Positions 28,395 through 38,063 of a stretch of 64,000 nt of DNA are shown here, in pieces (positions within the stretch are counted from its first letter, which is position 1; every line of letters starts with the position of its first letter). Location of the stretch: contig NZ_CP013362.1 in NCBI RefSeq assembly GCF_001718315.1, positions 682,001 to 746,000 on the forward strand. The letters run 5' to 3'. The stretch comes from Burkholderia diffusa. GTDB taxonomy: Bacteria; Pseudomonadota; Gammaproteobacteria; Burkholderiales; Burkholderiaceae. The notes beneath the pieces are model-generated. The model ran no database searches. It was not told where the DNA came from and saw only the letters and a program-made list of their open reading frames with translations. Position numbers and translations under genes: made by a program.

Positions 28395-29417
28395 ATGCTA
28401 GATCCTCGCGCACGAACCCTCCTGAAAACCCTGATCGAACGGTATATCGCCGACGGTCAGCCGGTCGGCTCGCGCACGTTGTCCCGTTACTCCGGGCTCG
28501 AACTGAGCCCGGCAACGATCCGCAACGTGATGTCCGACCTGGAGGAGCTCGGCCTCGTGTCGAGCCCGCACACGTCGGCCGGCCGCGTGCCGACGCCGCG
28601 CGGCTACCGTCTGTTCGTCGACACGATGCTGACGGTCGAGGCGCCGATCGATGCCGAGGCCGTTGCGCGCCAGGTGCAGAACACGCTGCAAGCCGGCGAG
28701 CCGCAGCAGCGGGTGGTGGCCGCCGCGGCGAGCGTGCTGTCGAACCTGTCGCAGTTCGCGGGTGTCGTGCTGACGCCACGCCGCAGCCATGTATTCAAAC
28801 AGATCGAGTTCATGCGGCTGTCGGACAAGCGCATCCTGCTGATCATCGTCACGCCCGAGGGTGACGTGCAGAACCGGATGCTTGCGACGCCGCGCGACTA
28901 TTCGCCTTCGCAGCTCACAGAGGCGTCCAACTACATCAATGCGCATTTCGCCGGGCTGTCGTTCGACGAGGTGCGCCGCCGCCTGCGCGACGAGATCGAC
29001 CAGCTGCGCGGCGACATGACCACGCTGATGCATGCGGCCGTGACGGCCAGCACGGAGGTGCCCGACACGGAGGACACCGTGCTCATTTCCGGCGAGCGCA
29101 ACCTGCTCGAGGTGGCTGATCTGTCGTCCGACATGGCGCGGTTGCGCAAGCTGTTCGACGTGTTCGACCAAAAGACGGGCCTCCTTCAATTGCTCGACGT
29201 GTCGAGCCACGCCCAGGGCGTGCAGATATTCATCGGCGGCGAATCGACGCTGGTGCCGATCGAGGAAATGAGCGTCGTGACCGCGCCCTACGAGGTGAAC
29301 GGCCAGATCGTCGGCACGCTCGGCGTGATCGGCCCGACCCGCATGGCGTACAACCGCGTGATCCCGATCGTCGACATCACCGCGCGGCTGCTGTCGCTCA
29401 CGCTGAGCCAGCAGTAA
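28395..29417 (+). CDS. hrcA: Heat-inducible transcription repressor HrcA
   Basis: HrcA represses chaperonin genes by binding the CIRCE inverted repeat; GroESL helps it fold. The winged-helix domain is at the N-terminus ([32 protein letters not shown]). The GAF-like and C-terminal domains follow ([35 protein letters not shown]). Length is 340 aa from [11 protein letters not shown] saw no CIRCE element (TTAGCACTC-n9-GAGTGCTAA) in front of grpE, dnaK or dnaJ in this window. The HrcA targets are therefore probably elsewhere (groESL), while the genes here look sigma-32 driven. Confidence 0.95.
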   Translation: MLDPRARTLLKTLIERYIADGQPVGSRTLSRYSGLELSPATIRNVMSDLEELGLVSSPHTSAGRVPTPRGYRLFVDTMLTVEAPIDAEAVARQVQNTLQAGEPQQRVVAAAASVLSNLSQFAGVVLTPRRSHVFKQIEFMRLSDKRILLIIVTPEGDVQNRMLATPRDYSPSQLTEASNYINAHFAGLSFDEVRRRLRDEIDQLRGDMTTLMHAAVTASTEVPDTEDTVLISGERNLLEVADLSSDMARLRKLFDVFDQKTGLLQLLDVSSHAQGVQIFIGGESTLVPIEEMSVVTAPYEVNGQIVGTLGVIGPTRMAYNRVIPIVDITARLLSLTLSQQ

Positions 29418-29561
29418 TCCCAACCCGAGCCGATACCGTTTCGCCATCGTGCCGCGATGCCGCGTGCACCGCCAGTCGGCCGAACGGCCAGCCGACCCGA
29501 ACGAGGCGGCCCGCTATAATTGAGGGCCGTCCGACTGCGTGCCCCGAGCACGTTCCTGCCC

Positions 29562-30626
29562 ATGCGTTTCGATCTCGAGCCGCCTTCGAGCATTGCCGCC
29601 GCCCATCGCATCGGCGTGCTGCTGATCAATCTCGGTACGCCCGACGCTCCGACGCCGCGTGCGGTGCGGCGCTATCTGGCCGAATTCCTGTCGGATCCCC
29701 GCGTGGTCGAAATCCCGCAGGTCGTCTGGCAGGTACTGCTACGCACGCTGATCCTGCCGCTGCGCGGCCGTGCGTCCGCGAAGAAATATGCGGCCGTCTG
29801 GATGCCGGAGGGTTCGCCGCTGCGCGTGTACACCGAGCGGCAGACCGAAGGTGTGCGCCATCTGCTCGCATCGAACGGCTACCAGGTAACGGTCGACTAC
29901 GCGATGCGCTACGGCAGTCCGGGCATTGCGCAGGCACTCGCGCAGTTCAAGCGCGCGGGCGTCGAGCGCGTGCTGCTGATGCCGATGTATCCGCAATACT
30001 CGGCGTCCACCACCGCCACCGCATTCGATGCCGCGTTCGCCGCGCTCGCGCGGATGCGCAACCAGCCGGAGGTGCGCACGGTGCGGCAATATGCCGACCA
30101 TCCGGCCTACATCCATGCGCTCGCCGAGCAGGTGCGCCAGTACTGGGCGCAGCACGGCCGCCCCGACTTCGCGGCCGGCGACAAGCTCGTGCTGAGTTTT
30201 CACGGGGTGCCGAAACGCACGCTCGACCTGGGCGACCCGTATCACGATCAATGCCAGCAGACGGGCGCGCTGCTGATGGCCGCGCTCGGATTGTCGACGC
30301 TCGAATGCCGCGTGACGTTCCAGTCGCGCTTCGGCAAGGCCGAGTGGCTGCAGCCGTACACGGCGCCGACGCTGCGCGAACTCGGTGAGGCTGGCGTGCG
30401 GCGGGCCGACGTGTTCTGTCCCGGTTTTACGGCCGATTGTCTGGAGACGATCGAGGAGATCGGGATGGAGGTGCGCGACGAGTTCATCGCGGGCGGCGGC
30501 CAGGCCTTCCACCGGATTCCCTGCCTGAACGGGGCGCCCGCGTGGATCGGCGCGGTGAGCGAAATCGTCGCCGAGAATCTGCAGGGCTGGCCGGTGAAGG
30601 CCGCACAGCCCGAAACGGTGAGTTGA
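29562..30626 (+). CDS. hemH: Ferrochelatase HemH
   Basis: HemH inserts ferrous iron into protoporphyrin IX, the final step of haem synthesis. Family motifs are [12 protein letters not shown] at the N-terminus, [34 protein letters not shown] with the catalytic His, and the C-terminal [15 protein letters not shown]. Length is 354 aa from [10 protein letters not shown]; the upstream ATG at 29520 adds only unconserved residues. hslR follows after five bases, so the two are probably one transcript. Confidence 0.95.
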   Translation: MRFDLEPPSSIAAAHRIGVLLINLGTPDAPTPRAVRRYLAEFLSDPRVVEIPQVVWQVLLRTLILPLRGRASAKKYAAVWMPEGSPLRVYTERQTEGVRHLLASNGYQVTVDYAMRYGSPGIAQALAQFKRAGVERVLLMPMYPQYSASTTATAFDAAFAALARMRNQPEVRTVRQYADHPAYIHALAEQVRQYWAQHGRPDFAAGDKLVLSFHGVPKRTLDLGDPYHDQCQQTGALLMAALGLSTLECRVTFQSRFGKAEWLQPYTAPTLRELGEAGVRRADVFCPGFTADCLETIEEIGMEVRDEFIAGGGQAFHRIPCLNGAPAWIGAVSEIVAENLQGWPVKAAQPETVS

Positions 30627-30631
30627 ATGCG

Positions 30632-31039
30632 ATGAACTACAAGATTTCGACGGAACCTGGAGCTAAGCTGCGCATCGACAAATGGCTGTGGGCAGCGCGC
30701 TTCTTCAAGACGCGCTCGCTCGCGTCCGATGCAGTCGACAAAGGCCACGTGAAGATCGGCGGCGCGGCGGTCAAGCCGGCGAAAGAGGTGCGCGTGGGCG
30801 ACGAGGTCGAGATTGCGATCGACGGTATCGTCTGGCACATAGCCGTGCTGGGCATTTGCGACGTGCGCGGGCCCGCGAGCATCGCGCAGACGCTTTACGA
30901 GGAAACCGAAGCGGGGCGCGTCGCGCGGCTCGCTGAACTGGAGCGGCGCCGCACGTATCGTGAGCCGGCGGCGGAACTGCACGGCCGGCCGACCAAGCGC
31001 GACCGGCGCATCATCGACAGATTTTCTGGTGGGAGCTGA
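30632..31039 (+). CDS. hslR: Heat shock protein 15 (S4-domain RNA-binding) HslR
   Basis: Hsp15 binds stalled 50S subunits carrying peptidyl-tRNA and helps recycle them. The S4 RNA-binding motif is at the start: LRIDKWLWAARFFKTRSLASDAVDKGHVKIGG. The 135-residue length and the basic C-terminal tail (RPTKRDRRIIDRF) agree with the family. It follows hemH and precedes the grpE-dnaK-dnaJ region, consistent with heat-shock function. Its last 29 bases overlap a small ORF on the other strand. Confidence 0.93.
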   Translation: MNYKISTEPGAKLRIDKWLWAARFFKTRSLASDAVDKGHVKIGGAAVKPAKEVRVGDEVEIAIDGIVWHIAVLGICDVRGPASIAQTLYEETEAGRVARLAELERRRTYREPAAELHGRPTKRDRRIIDRFSGGS

Positions 31040-31172
31040 ACATCTGGTCGAAGGTTGCCCGCGCGCTTCCGTATTCGGTCGTGCGGTCGGTCACGGCTCC
31101 GGACAGGCAGATGGTGGTGGTGCCGGCAATCAGTACCAGCGCGACCACCGATATGGCAAAGGTCAGTTTCAC
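31011..31172 (-). CDS. Small membrane-anchored or exported protein, 53 aa, unknown
   Basis: A GTG-initiated ORF starts VKLTFAISVVALVLIAG with one strong N-terminal hydrophobic helix. A short polar tail follows (TDRTTEYGSARATFDQMF...). GAGGCGAG lies about six bases before the GTG. It could be a small inner-membrane protein; the cysteine just after the helix (TTTICLSG) is not in a convincing lipobox. It is convergent with hslR and overlaps its end by 29 bases. I recognise no family. Confidence 0.5.
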   Translation of the reverse strand: MKLTFAISVVALVLIAGTTTICLSGAVTDRTTEYGSARATFDQMFSSHQKICR

Positions 31173-31523
31173 GGTACTCGCCTCGATGGGACGGTGAATG
31201 CGGCGCCAGGTGGATGTCAGGCGGCGGTAAGCTAGGGTAAACGCGCTTTTTCGACGCTTGAATGGAGTGTAGTGCAGCCCCCTGTGCCGAGCTAGTACTT
31301 GCCTGGTAAGCGTTGTTACCGGCCGTTTCGTCCGATCTGGCGACAAATGCGCGCAATCGGGCTGCGCGCGGTGCGGTTGTTTCGCGGTATTGGCGAATAC
31401 CGGCGAATAGCCCTCTTGAAATCGCAGTTTTCGCCCTTATTTGCACCAACAATGTGCGGTGCCGCCAGCATACGGTCCGGCGGTTGCCGATTTGGCTTCA
31501 ACCTCTAATCGACTTTCAGCGAC
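31173..31523. other. Intergenic region before grpE
   Basis: The right part holds the grpE heat-shock promoter (31415-31441). The left part would contain the promoter of the leftward small gene. A short inverted repeat GGTAA-n6-TTACC at 31305-31320 and a direct repeat CGAATA near 31395-31409 are the only other structures I see. Confidence 0.5.
31415..31441 (+). promoter_or_regulatory. grpE: Sigma-32 (heat-shock) promoter of grpE
   Basis: CTTGAA (31415-31420), 13 bases, then CCCTTATT matches the sigma-32 consensus CTTGAA-n13/14-CCCCATNT well. Transcription would start about 75 bases before the grpE ATG. Confidence 0.7.
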
Positions 31524-32069
31524 ATGGAAAACACGCAAGAGAACCCGGCTACCCAATCGGCCGAAGACATCGGCAGCGAGAAGCAGGCGGCGCAAGGCGC
31601 TGCTCCCGCCGCTGAAGCAGCCGACGCGGCGCTCGCGGAGGCTCAAGCCAAGGTCGCCGAGCTGCAGGAGAGCTTCCTCCGGGCGAAGGCCGAGACCGAG
31701 AACGTCCGCCGCCGTGCGCAGGAAGACGTCTCGAAGGCGCACAAGTTTGCGATCGAGGGCTTCGCGGAGCACCTGCTTCCCGTGCTGGACAGCCTCGAGG
31801 CCGCCGTCAGCGACACGTCCGGCGACATCACGAAGGTGCGCGAAGGCGTCGAGCTGACGCTGCGCCAGCTGACGAGCGCGCTCGAGAAGGGCCGCGTCGT
31901 CGCGATCAACCCGGTCGGCGAGAAGTTCGATCCGCACCAGCACCAGGCGATTTCGATGGTGCCGGCCGATCAGGAGCCGAACACCGTCGTGACCGTGCTG
32001 CAAAAGGGTTACACGATCGCAGACCGCGTGCTGCGCCCGGCGCTCGTCACGGTCGCCCAGCCGAAGTAA
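31524..32069 (+). CDS. grpE: GrpE, nucleotide exchange factor for DnaK
   Basis: GrpE releases ADP from DnaK and so resets the chaperone cycle. The 181-residue protein has a low-complexity Ala/Glu-rich N-terminus and then the long dimerisation helix ([23 protein letters not shown]). It ends with the beta domain signature [46 protein letters not shown]. It is followed by a thioredoxin-like gene (10-base gap) and dnaK. Confidence 0.96.
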   Translation: MENTQENPATQSAEDIGSEKQAAQGAAPAAEAADAALAEAQAKVAELQESFLRAKAETENVRRRAQEDVSKAHKFAIEGFAEHLLPVLDSLEAAVSDTSGDITKVREGVELTLRQLTSALEKGRVVAINPVGEKFDPHQHQAISMVPADQEPNTVVTVLQKGYTIADRVLRPALVTVAQPK

Positions 32070-32079
32070 GGCTGCCGCG

Positions 32080-32520
32080 ATGGCTCCCGGCGGCGTCGAT
32101 CCGGCCGCGTTCGACGCGTTCGACATGCAGGCGCTGGCGGCCGACACGTTCGACGCCGCGATTGCCGGCGCCGCAGACGCGCTCGCCGTGGTGTTCTTCT
32201 GGGGCGTCGACTGCTTCAACTGCGAGATCGCGAAGAAGGCGATGCTCGCGCAGCCGGACGCGATCCGCGCGCTGGATCTGAAGTGGTTCCACTGCAACGT
32301 GTACGAACATCACGAACTGGGGCGCCGCTTCGGCCTGCACGGCGTGCCGACGTGGTTCTTTTTCCACCGCGGCAAGCGGCTCGGCCGCGCGACCGGCTGG
32401 CATGGCATGGCGCAGTTCCAGGCGGCGGTGTCGGCGGCGCGCGCGAAGATCGCCGCGGCGGCCGGTGCGCCATCGGGCCGCGACGACGGTCCGCACGATC
32501 CGGCTACCCGCGGCGATTGA
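32080..32520 (+). CDS. Thioredoxin-like protein
   Basis: A 146-residue thioredoxin-fold protein with the active-site segment VVFFWGVDCFNCEIAKKAML, a CxxC of sequence CFNC rather than CGPC, and a cis-proline loop GVPTWFFFHRGKRLG. No signal peptide is visible, so it is probably cytoplasmic. It lies between grpE and dnaK and may help chaperone-associated thiol repair, but that is inference. The CFNC motif differs from housekeeping thioredoxin, so redox potential and partners may differ. Confidence 0.85.
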   Translation: MAPGGVDPAAFDAFDMQALAADTFDAAIAGAADALAVVFFWGVDCFNCEIAKKAMLAQPDAIRALDLKWFHCNVYEHHELGRRFGLHGVPTWFFFHRGKRLGRATGWHGMAQFQAAVSAARAKIAAAAGAPSGRDDGPHDPATRGD

Positions 32521-32551
32521 AAAAATTTAATATCCGCATCGCTTGGCGGGT

Positions 32552-32579
32552 CTTGAAAACGGATCGGCCGGACGCATTT
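32552..32579 (+). promoter_or_regulatory. dnaK: Sigma-32 (heat-shock) promoter of dnaK
   Basis: CTTGAA (32552-32557), 14 bases, then ACGCATTT (consensus CCCCATNT). It sits in the 147-base gap before dnaK and gives a leader of about 80 bases. Confidence 0.6.
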
Positions 32580-32667
32580 CGGGAACAGAGTTGAATTCTG
32601 GCGCGCGAAACTACCCGTAAAAGCGGCGTTTCGCGCAGCAAACAGGCATTTCTGGAGATTAGGAAAA

Positions 32668-34617
32668 ATGGGAAAGATCATCGGTATTGACCTCGGCACC
32701 ACGAACTCGTGCGTCGCCATCATGGAAGGCAACCAGGTCAAGGTCATCGAGAACTCGGAAGGCACCCGCACGACGCCGTCGATCATCGCCTACATGGACG
32801 ATAACGAAGTGCTCGTCGGCGCACCGGCCAAGCGTCAGTCCGTGACCAACCCGAAGAACACGCTGTTCGCGGTGAAGCGCCTGATCGGCCGCCGCTTCGA
32901 AGAGAAGGAAGTCCAGAAGGACATCGGCCTGATGCCGTACGCGATCATCAAGGCCGACAACGGCGACGCATGGGTCGAAGCGCACGGCGAGAAGCTCGCG
33001 CCGCCGCAGGTTTCGGCGGAAGTGCTGCGCAAGATGAAGAAGACGGCCGAAGACTACCTCGGCGAGCCGGTCACGGAAGCCGTGATCACGGTGCCGGCTT
33101 ACTTCAACGACAGCCAGCGTCAGGCAACCAAGGACGCCGGCCGCATCGCGGGCCTCGAAGTCAAGCGGATCATCAACGAGCCGACCGCGGCTGCGCTCGC
33201 GTTCGGCCTCGACAAGGCCGAGAAGGGCGACCGCAAGATCGCCGTGTATGACCTCGGCGGCGGCACGTTCGACGTGTCGATCATCGAGATCGCGGACGTC
33301 GACGGCGAAATGCAGTTCGAAGTGCTGTCGACCAACGGCGACACGTTCCTCGGCGGCGAGGACTTCGACCAGCGCATCATCGATTACATCATCGGCGAGT
33401 TCAAGAAGGAGCAGGGCGTCGACCTGTCGAAGGACGTGCTCGCGCTGCAGCGCCTGAAGGAAGCCGCTGAAAAGGCGAAGATCGAACTGTCGTCGAGCCA
33501 GCAGACCGAAATCAACCTGCCGTACATCACGGCCGACGCATCGGGCCCGAAGCACCTGAACCTGAAGATCACCCGCGCGAAGCTGGAAGCGCTGGTCGAG
33601 GACCTGGTCGAGCGCACGATCGAACCGTGCCGCATCGCAATCAAGGACGCGGGCGTCAAGGTGTCGGACATCGACGACGTGATTCTGGTCGGCGGCCAGA
33701 CCCGTATGCCGAAGGTGCAGGAGAAGGTGAAGGAATTCTTCGGCAAGGATCCGCGCCGTGACGTGAACCCGGACGAAGCTGTCGCAGTTGGCGCGGCGAT
33801 CCAGGGCCAGGTCCTGTCGGGCGATCGCAAGGACGTGCTGCTGCTCGACGTGACCCCACTGTCGCTCGGCATCGAGACGCTCGGCGGCGTGATGACGAAG
33901 ATGATCAACAAGAACACGACGATCCCGACGAAGCACGCACAGGTGTATTCGACGGCGGACGACAACCAGTCGGCCGTGACGATCAAGGTGTTCCAGGGCG
34001 AACGCGAGATGGCGGCAGGCAACAAGCTGCTCGGCGAATTCAACCTCGAAGGCATCCCGCCGTCGCCGCGCGGCGTGCCGCAGATCGAAGTGACCTTCGA
34101 CATCGACGCAAACGGCATCCTGCACGTCGGCGCGAAGGACAAGGCGACCGGCAAGGAAAACAAGATCACGATCAAGGCGAACTCGGGCCTGTCCGACGCT
34201 GAAATCGACCAGATGATCAAGGACGCGGAAGCGAACGCAGCGGAAGACCACAAGCTGCGCGAGCTGGCCGATTCGCGCAACCAGGGCGACGCGCTGGTCC
34301 ACAGCACGAAGAAGGCGCTCACCGAGTACGGCGACAAGCTGGACGCGGGCGAGAAGGAAAAGATCGAAGCGGCGCTGAAGTCGCTCGAGGACGTGCTGAA
34401 GGATACGTCGGCCGACAAGGCAGCGATCGACGCGAAGGTCGAGGAACTCGGTCAGGCTTCGCAGAAGCTCGGCGAAAAGATGTACGCCGACATGCAGGCG
34501 CAGCAGGCCGGTGCGGCCGGTGCGGCGGGCGCAGCGGAAGGCGCGGCCCACGCGGGTGCGCAGCAGGCTGCGGACGACGTCGTCGACGCCGAGTTCAAGG
34601 AAGTGAAGAAGGACTGA
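32668..34617 (+). CDS. dnaK: Chaperone DnaK (Hsp70)
   Basis: DnaK binds hydrophobic peptide stretches under ATP control, with DnaJ and GrpE as partners. The N-terminal ATPase domain has [33 protein letters not shown] and [15 protein letters not shown]. The linker [18 protein letters not shown] leads into the substrate domain. A Gly/Ala-rich tail ([14 protein letters not shown]) precedes the typical C-terminal [14 protein letters not shown]. The 649 aa are full length. It is flanked by grpE, a thioredoxin-like gene and dnaJ. Confidence 0.99.
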   Translation: MGKIIGIDLGTTNSCVAIMEGNQVKVIENSEGTRTTPSIIAYMDDNEVLVGAPAKRQSVTNPKNTLFAVKRLIGRRFEEKEVQKDIGLMPYAIIKADNGDAWVEAHGEKLAPPQVSAEVLRKMKKTAEDYLGEPVTEAVITVPAYFNDSQRQATKDAGRIAGLEVKRIINEPTAAALAFGLDKAEKGDRKIAVYDLGGGTFDVSIIEIADVDGEMQFEVLSTNGDTFLGGEDFDQRIIDYIIGEFKKEQGVDLSKDVLALQRLKEAAEKAKIELSSSQQTEINLPYITADASGPKHLNLKITRAKLEALVEDLVERTIEPCRIAIKDAGVKVSDIDDVILVGGQTRMPKVQEKVKEFFGKDPRRDVNPDEAVAVGAAIQGQVLSGDRKDVLLLDVTPLSLGIETLGGVMTKMINKNTTIPTKHAQVYSTADDNQSAVTIKVFQGEREMAAGNKLLGEFNLEGIPPSPRGVPQIEVTFDIDANGILHVGAKDKATGKENKITIKANSGLSDAEIDQMIKDAEANAAEDHKLRELADSRNQGDALVHSTKKALTEYGDKLDAGEKEKIEAALKSLEDVLKDTSADKAAIDAKVEELGQASQKLGEKMYADMQAQQAGAAGAAGAAEGAAHAGAQQAADDVVDAEFKEVKKD

Positions 34618-34637
34618 GCCGGGTTGCCATGGCACCG

Positions 34638-34666
34638 CACGCCGCGCGCGACACGCGCGCGGCGTG
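34638..34666 (+). other. Very stable hairpin between dnaK and dnaJ
   Basis: A 13-bp perfect stem, CACGCCGCGCGCG / CGCGCGCGGCGTG, with a 3-base loop begins about 20 bases after the dnaK stop. It has no T tract. It could protect dnaK mRNA or lower read-through to dnaJ, giving the usual DnaK excess. The remaining 200 bases up to dnaJ show nothing else clear. Confidence 0.6.
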
Positions 34667-34870
34667 GCTGAACAGCGGTCTGTCTTTCCTTCCGGATGGC
34701 CGGATCGACTCCACGCCTGGCGGGCTTCGCGGCCCTCCGGGCACATTTGTTTTTTGGCGGGTGCTGCGCGAGCCGTCCGCGGACGGCGCAGCGCCAGACG
34801 AGTCGAGAGACTTTACTGCGGGCGAAAGGAGCCGCCGCGTGCGTGACGCGCGACGGCACAGCGAATCGAT

Positions 34871-36007
34871 ATGGCGAAACGGGATTACTACGAGGTTCTG
34901 GGCGTCGCGAAGAATGCGAGCGACGACGAAATCAAGAAGGCGTATCGCAAGCTTGCGATGAAGTATCACCCTGACCGCAATCCGGACAGCAAGGATGCGG
35001 AAGAGCATTTCAAGGAAGCGAAGGAAGCCTATGAAATGCTGTCGGACGACCAGAAGCGCGCGGCGTACGACCAGTACGGCCACGCCGGCGTCGATCCGAA
35101 CATGGGCGGTGCGGGCGGACAGGGTTTCGGCGGCTTCGCGGATGCGTTCGGCGACATCTTCGGCGACATCTTCGGTCAGGCCGCGGGCGGCGCCGCGCGC
35201 GGCGGCCGCGGCGGTCCGCAGGTGTATCGCGGTGCCGACCTGCGCTACAGCATGGAAATCACGCTCGAGCAGGCCGCGCATGGCTACGACACGCAGATCC
35301 GCGTGCCGAGCTGGGTGTCGTGCGAAGTCTGTCACGGGTCCGGCGCGAAGCCGGGCACGAAGCCGGAAACCTGCCCGACGTGCCACGGCCAGGGCACGGT
35401 GCGCATGTCGCAGGGCTTCTTCAGCATCCAGCAGACCTGCCCGAAGTGTCACGGCACCGGCACCTACATCCCCGAACCGTGCGCGCACTGCCACGGGTCG
35501 GGCAAGGTGAAGGAAACCAAGACGCTCGAAGTGAAGATCCCGGCCGGCATCGACGACGGGATGCGGATCCGCTCGGCCGGCAACGGCGAGCCGGGCATCA
35601 ACGGCGGGCCGCCGGGCGACCTGTACGTCGAGATCCACATCAAGCCGCACTCGGTATTCGAGCGCGACGGCGACGATCTCCACTGCCAGATGCCGATTCC
35701 GTTCACGACCGCCGCACTCGGCGGCGAGATCGAGGTGCCGACGCTGGCCGGCCGTGCGTCGTTCCCGGTGCCGGAAGGCACGCAGTCGGGCAAGACGTTC
35801 CGCCTGCGCGGCAAGGGGATCAAGGGTCTGCGTTCGAGCATCGCGGGCGATCTGTACGTCCACGTGCAGGTCGAGACGCCCGTGAAGCTGACCGAGCAGC
35901 AGCGGGACCTGCTCAAGCAGTTCGAGAAGTCGCTGGCCGAGGGCGGTGCGCGTCACAGCCCGCAGAGCAAGAGCTGGTTCGACCGGGTGAAGAGCTTCTT
36001 CGAGTAA
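34871..36007 (+). CDS. dnaJ: Chaperone DnaJ (Hsp40)
   Basis: DnaJ delivers substrates to DnaK and stimulates its ATPase. The J-domain has the HPD motif ([18 protein letters not shown]). A Gly/Phe-rich linker follows ([17 protein letters not shown]). Four zinc-finger repeats are intact: [30 protein letters not shown] and [10 protein letters not shown]. The substrate-binding C-terminal domains follow. Length is 378 aa. The next gene starts five bases after its stop. Confidence 0.98.
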   Translation: MAKRDYYEVLGVAKNASDDEIKKAYRKLAMKYHPDRNPDSKDAEEHFKEAKEAYEMLSDDQKRAAYDQYGHAGVDPNMGGAGGQGFGGFADAFGDIFGDIFGQAAGGAARGGRGGPQVYRGADLRYSMEITLEQAAHGYDTQIRVPSWVSCEVCHGSGAKPGTKPETCPTCHGQGTVRMSQGFFSIQQTCPKCHGTGTYIPEPCAHCHGSGKVKETKTLEVKIPAGIDDGMRIRSAGNGEPGINGGPPGDLYVEIHIKPHSVFERDGDDLHCQMPIPFTTAALGGEIEVPTLAGRASFPVPEGTQSGKTFRLRGKGIKGLRSSIAGDLYVHVQVETPVKLTEQQRDLLKQFEKSLAEGGARHSPQSKSWFDRVKSFFE

Positions 36008-36011
36008 CGGC

Positions 36012-37931
36012 ATGACTGAAGGCAACGAGAGCGCGTCGTTCGCGCTCTTGGACGATTGCGACTCGACCGCGTCCGCGCGGTCGAGTCGTTTGTATTCCGG
36101 TTTCGTGCGCGAACGCGTGTGTACGGATCAGGCGCGGCTCGATGAACTCGATGCAGCGGTGGCGCAGGATTTGCGCGACGGGCTCCATGCGATCGTCGTA
36201 GGCGATTACGAATTCGGACGCAATCTCGAAAGAGCGCAGCCGGGCCATGCCCCGCTGCGCTTTTTGCTGTATGCGCGCTGCGAGCATCTGTCGCGCGACG
36301 AAGTCGATGCGTGGCTCGCGCAGCAGGACGGCGGCGGCCCGCCGTCGATCGCGGGCGTCGCGCATGTCGCGAAGAGCGTGTCGCGCGATGCGTTCGACAC
36401 GGCGATCGCCGCGGTGCACGACGCGCTGCGCGCGGGCGATTCGTACCAGATCAACTACACGTACCGGCTGAATTTCGACATGTTCGGCATACCGCTCGCG
36501 CTGTACCGGCGGTTGCGTGCGCGTCAACCCGTGCGTTACGGCGCGCTGATCGCGCTGCCCGACGGCACGTGGGTCGTGTCGTGCTCCCCCGAACTGTTCG
36601 TCGAGAAGCACGGCGACGTGCTGCGCGCGCGGCCGATGAAGGGCACCGCGCCGCGCTCGGTTGATCCGCGCGACGACGCGGCGGCCGCCGCGTTCCTCGC
36701 GAACGATCCGAAGAACCGTGCGGAAAACGTGATGATCGTCGACCTGCTGCGCAACGACGTGTCGCGGATCGCGCGCACGGGCACGGTCAGGGTGCCGGCG
36801 CTGTTCTCGGTCGAACCGTACGCGTCGGTATGGCAGATGACGTCGACGGTCGAAGCCGGCTGGCGCGACGGCACCACGTTCGCGCAGATGCTGCGTGCGC
36901 TGTTTCCATGCGGATCGATCACCGGTGCGCCGAAGCACAAGACGATGGAACTCATCGACGCGATCGAGTCGACGCCGCGCGGGCTCTATACGGGCGCGAT
37001 CGGCTGGCTCGACGCGCCGAAGAATGAGGCATCGGCAGGCGCTGCGTCGCGCGACGATGCGACCGGCTGCGGCGATTTCTGCCTGTCGGTCGCGATCCGG
37101 ACGCTGACGCTCGAGGCGGTCGATGCCGACGCTGCCGCCACGATCGACACGCGCGACGCGGCAACGGCCGCTGTCGGCCGGCGACGCGGCACGATGGGTG
37201 TCGGCGCGGGCATCGTGCTCGACAGCGTTGCCGCCGACGAATATGCGGAGTGCGAATTGAAGGCGCGATTCCTGACCGACGCCGATCCCGGCTTCCAGTT
37301 GTTCGAAACCACCGGTGCGACGCGAGCGAACGGCATCCGGCATCTCGAGCGCCATCTCGCGCGGCTGCGGCGTAGCGCGGATGCATTCGGTTTCCGCCTC
37401 GATGCCGATGCGTTGCGCCGCGAGATCGACGCGCGCTGCGCGGCGCTCGACGGCGACGGCCCGTATCGGATGAAGCTCACGCTCGCAAAGGACGGCGCGA
37501 TCGACATCACGGCCGCGGCGCTGAAGCCGCTGCCCGCCGGGCCGGTCGGCGTGATTCTCGCGTCCGCGCACGGCTTCGCATCGACCCGCGCGGACGACGC
37601 GCTGCTGCTGCACAAGACGACGCGCCGTGCCGAATTCGACCGCGCATGGAAAGCGGCGGAAGCGCTCGGCGGCTTCGACATGCTGTTCGTCAACGAGCGC
37701 GGCGAGGTGACGGAAGGCGGGCGCTCGAATTTGTTCGTGAAGCTCGATGGCCAGTGGGTGACCCCGCCGCTGTCGAGCGGCGTGCTGCCGGGCGTGATGC
37801 GCGGCGTGCTGCTCGACGACCGCACGTTCGGCGCCGAGGAGCGCATCGTCACGCTCGACGATCTGGCGCGCGCCGACGCGCTGCTGCTGACCAATGCACT
37901 GCGCGGCGCGCTCGATGCGGTATTGAAATGA
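36012..37931 (+). CDS. pabB: PabB-PabC fusion: aminodeoxychorismate synthase component I / 4-amino-4-deoxychorismate lyase
   Basis: This 639-residue fusion covers both chorismate steps to p-aminobenzoate for folate. The N-terminal two thirds (to about residue 425) are the chorismate-binding domain, with YQINYTYRLNF, RPMKGTAPRS, NVMIVDLLRNDVSRI and CGSITGAPKHKTMELI. The C-terminal third, from about DADPGFQLFETT, is the PLP-dependent class IV lyase. It has the catalytic lysine in LLLHKTTRRAEFD and the EGGRSNLFVK cofactor loop. The gene begins five bases after dnaJ, so it may be translationally coupled to the chaperone operon. The fusion makes a separate pabC unnecessary. Confidence 0.93.
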   Translation: MTEGNESASFALLDDCDSTASARSSRLYSGFVRERVCTDQARLDELDAAVAQDLRDGLHAIVVGDYEFGRNLERAQPGHAPLRFLLYARCEHLSRDEVDAWLAQQDGGGPPSIAGVAHVAKSVSRDAFDTAIAAVHDALRAGDSYQINYTYRLNFDMFGIPLALYRRLRARQPVRYGALIALPDGTWVVSCSPELFVEKHGDVLRARPMKGTAPRSVDPRDDAAAAAFLANDPKNRAENVMIVDLLRNDVSRIARTGTVRVPALFSVEPYASVWQMTSTVEAGWRDGTTFAQMLRALFPCGSITGAPKHKTMELIDAIESTPRGLYTGAIGWLDAPKNEASAGAASRDDATGCGDFCLSVAIRTLTLEAVDADAAATIDTRDAATAAVGRRRGTMGVGAGIVLDSVAADEYAECELKARFLTDADPGFQLFETTGATRANGIRHLERHLARLRRSADAFGFRLDADALRREIDARCAALDGDGPYRMKLTLAKDGAIDITAAALKPLPAGPVGVILASAHGFASTRADDALLLHKTTRRAEFDRAWKAAEALGGFDMLFVNERGEVTEGGRSNLFVKLDGQWVTPPLSSGVLPGVMRGVLLDDRTFGAEERIVTLDDLARADALLLTNALRGALDAVLK

Positions 37932-38001
37932 CGCGATGAACGACCGGGCCGCATGCCCGCAGAACCGGTACCGCCGATCTTCGGCAATACGGTACCCAAA
38001 G

Positions 38002-38039
38002 AAAAAGCGCGGCACCCCGCAAAGGGTGCCGCGCTTTTT
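38002..38039. terminator. Bidirectional terminator pabB / panB
   Basis: The arms AAAAAGCGCGGCACCC and GGGTGCCGCGCTTTTT (16 bases, perfect) flank a CGCAAA loop. It serves both convergent genes. Confidence 0.93.
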
Positions 38040-38063
38040 TGTCGGACGGTCGCCGGCCGCGCG

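Noticed and set aside
28265-28396. Extended start for NAD kinase
   Set aside because: It overlaps the hrcA start codon and promoter region and has no conserved sequence.
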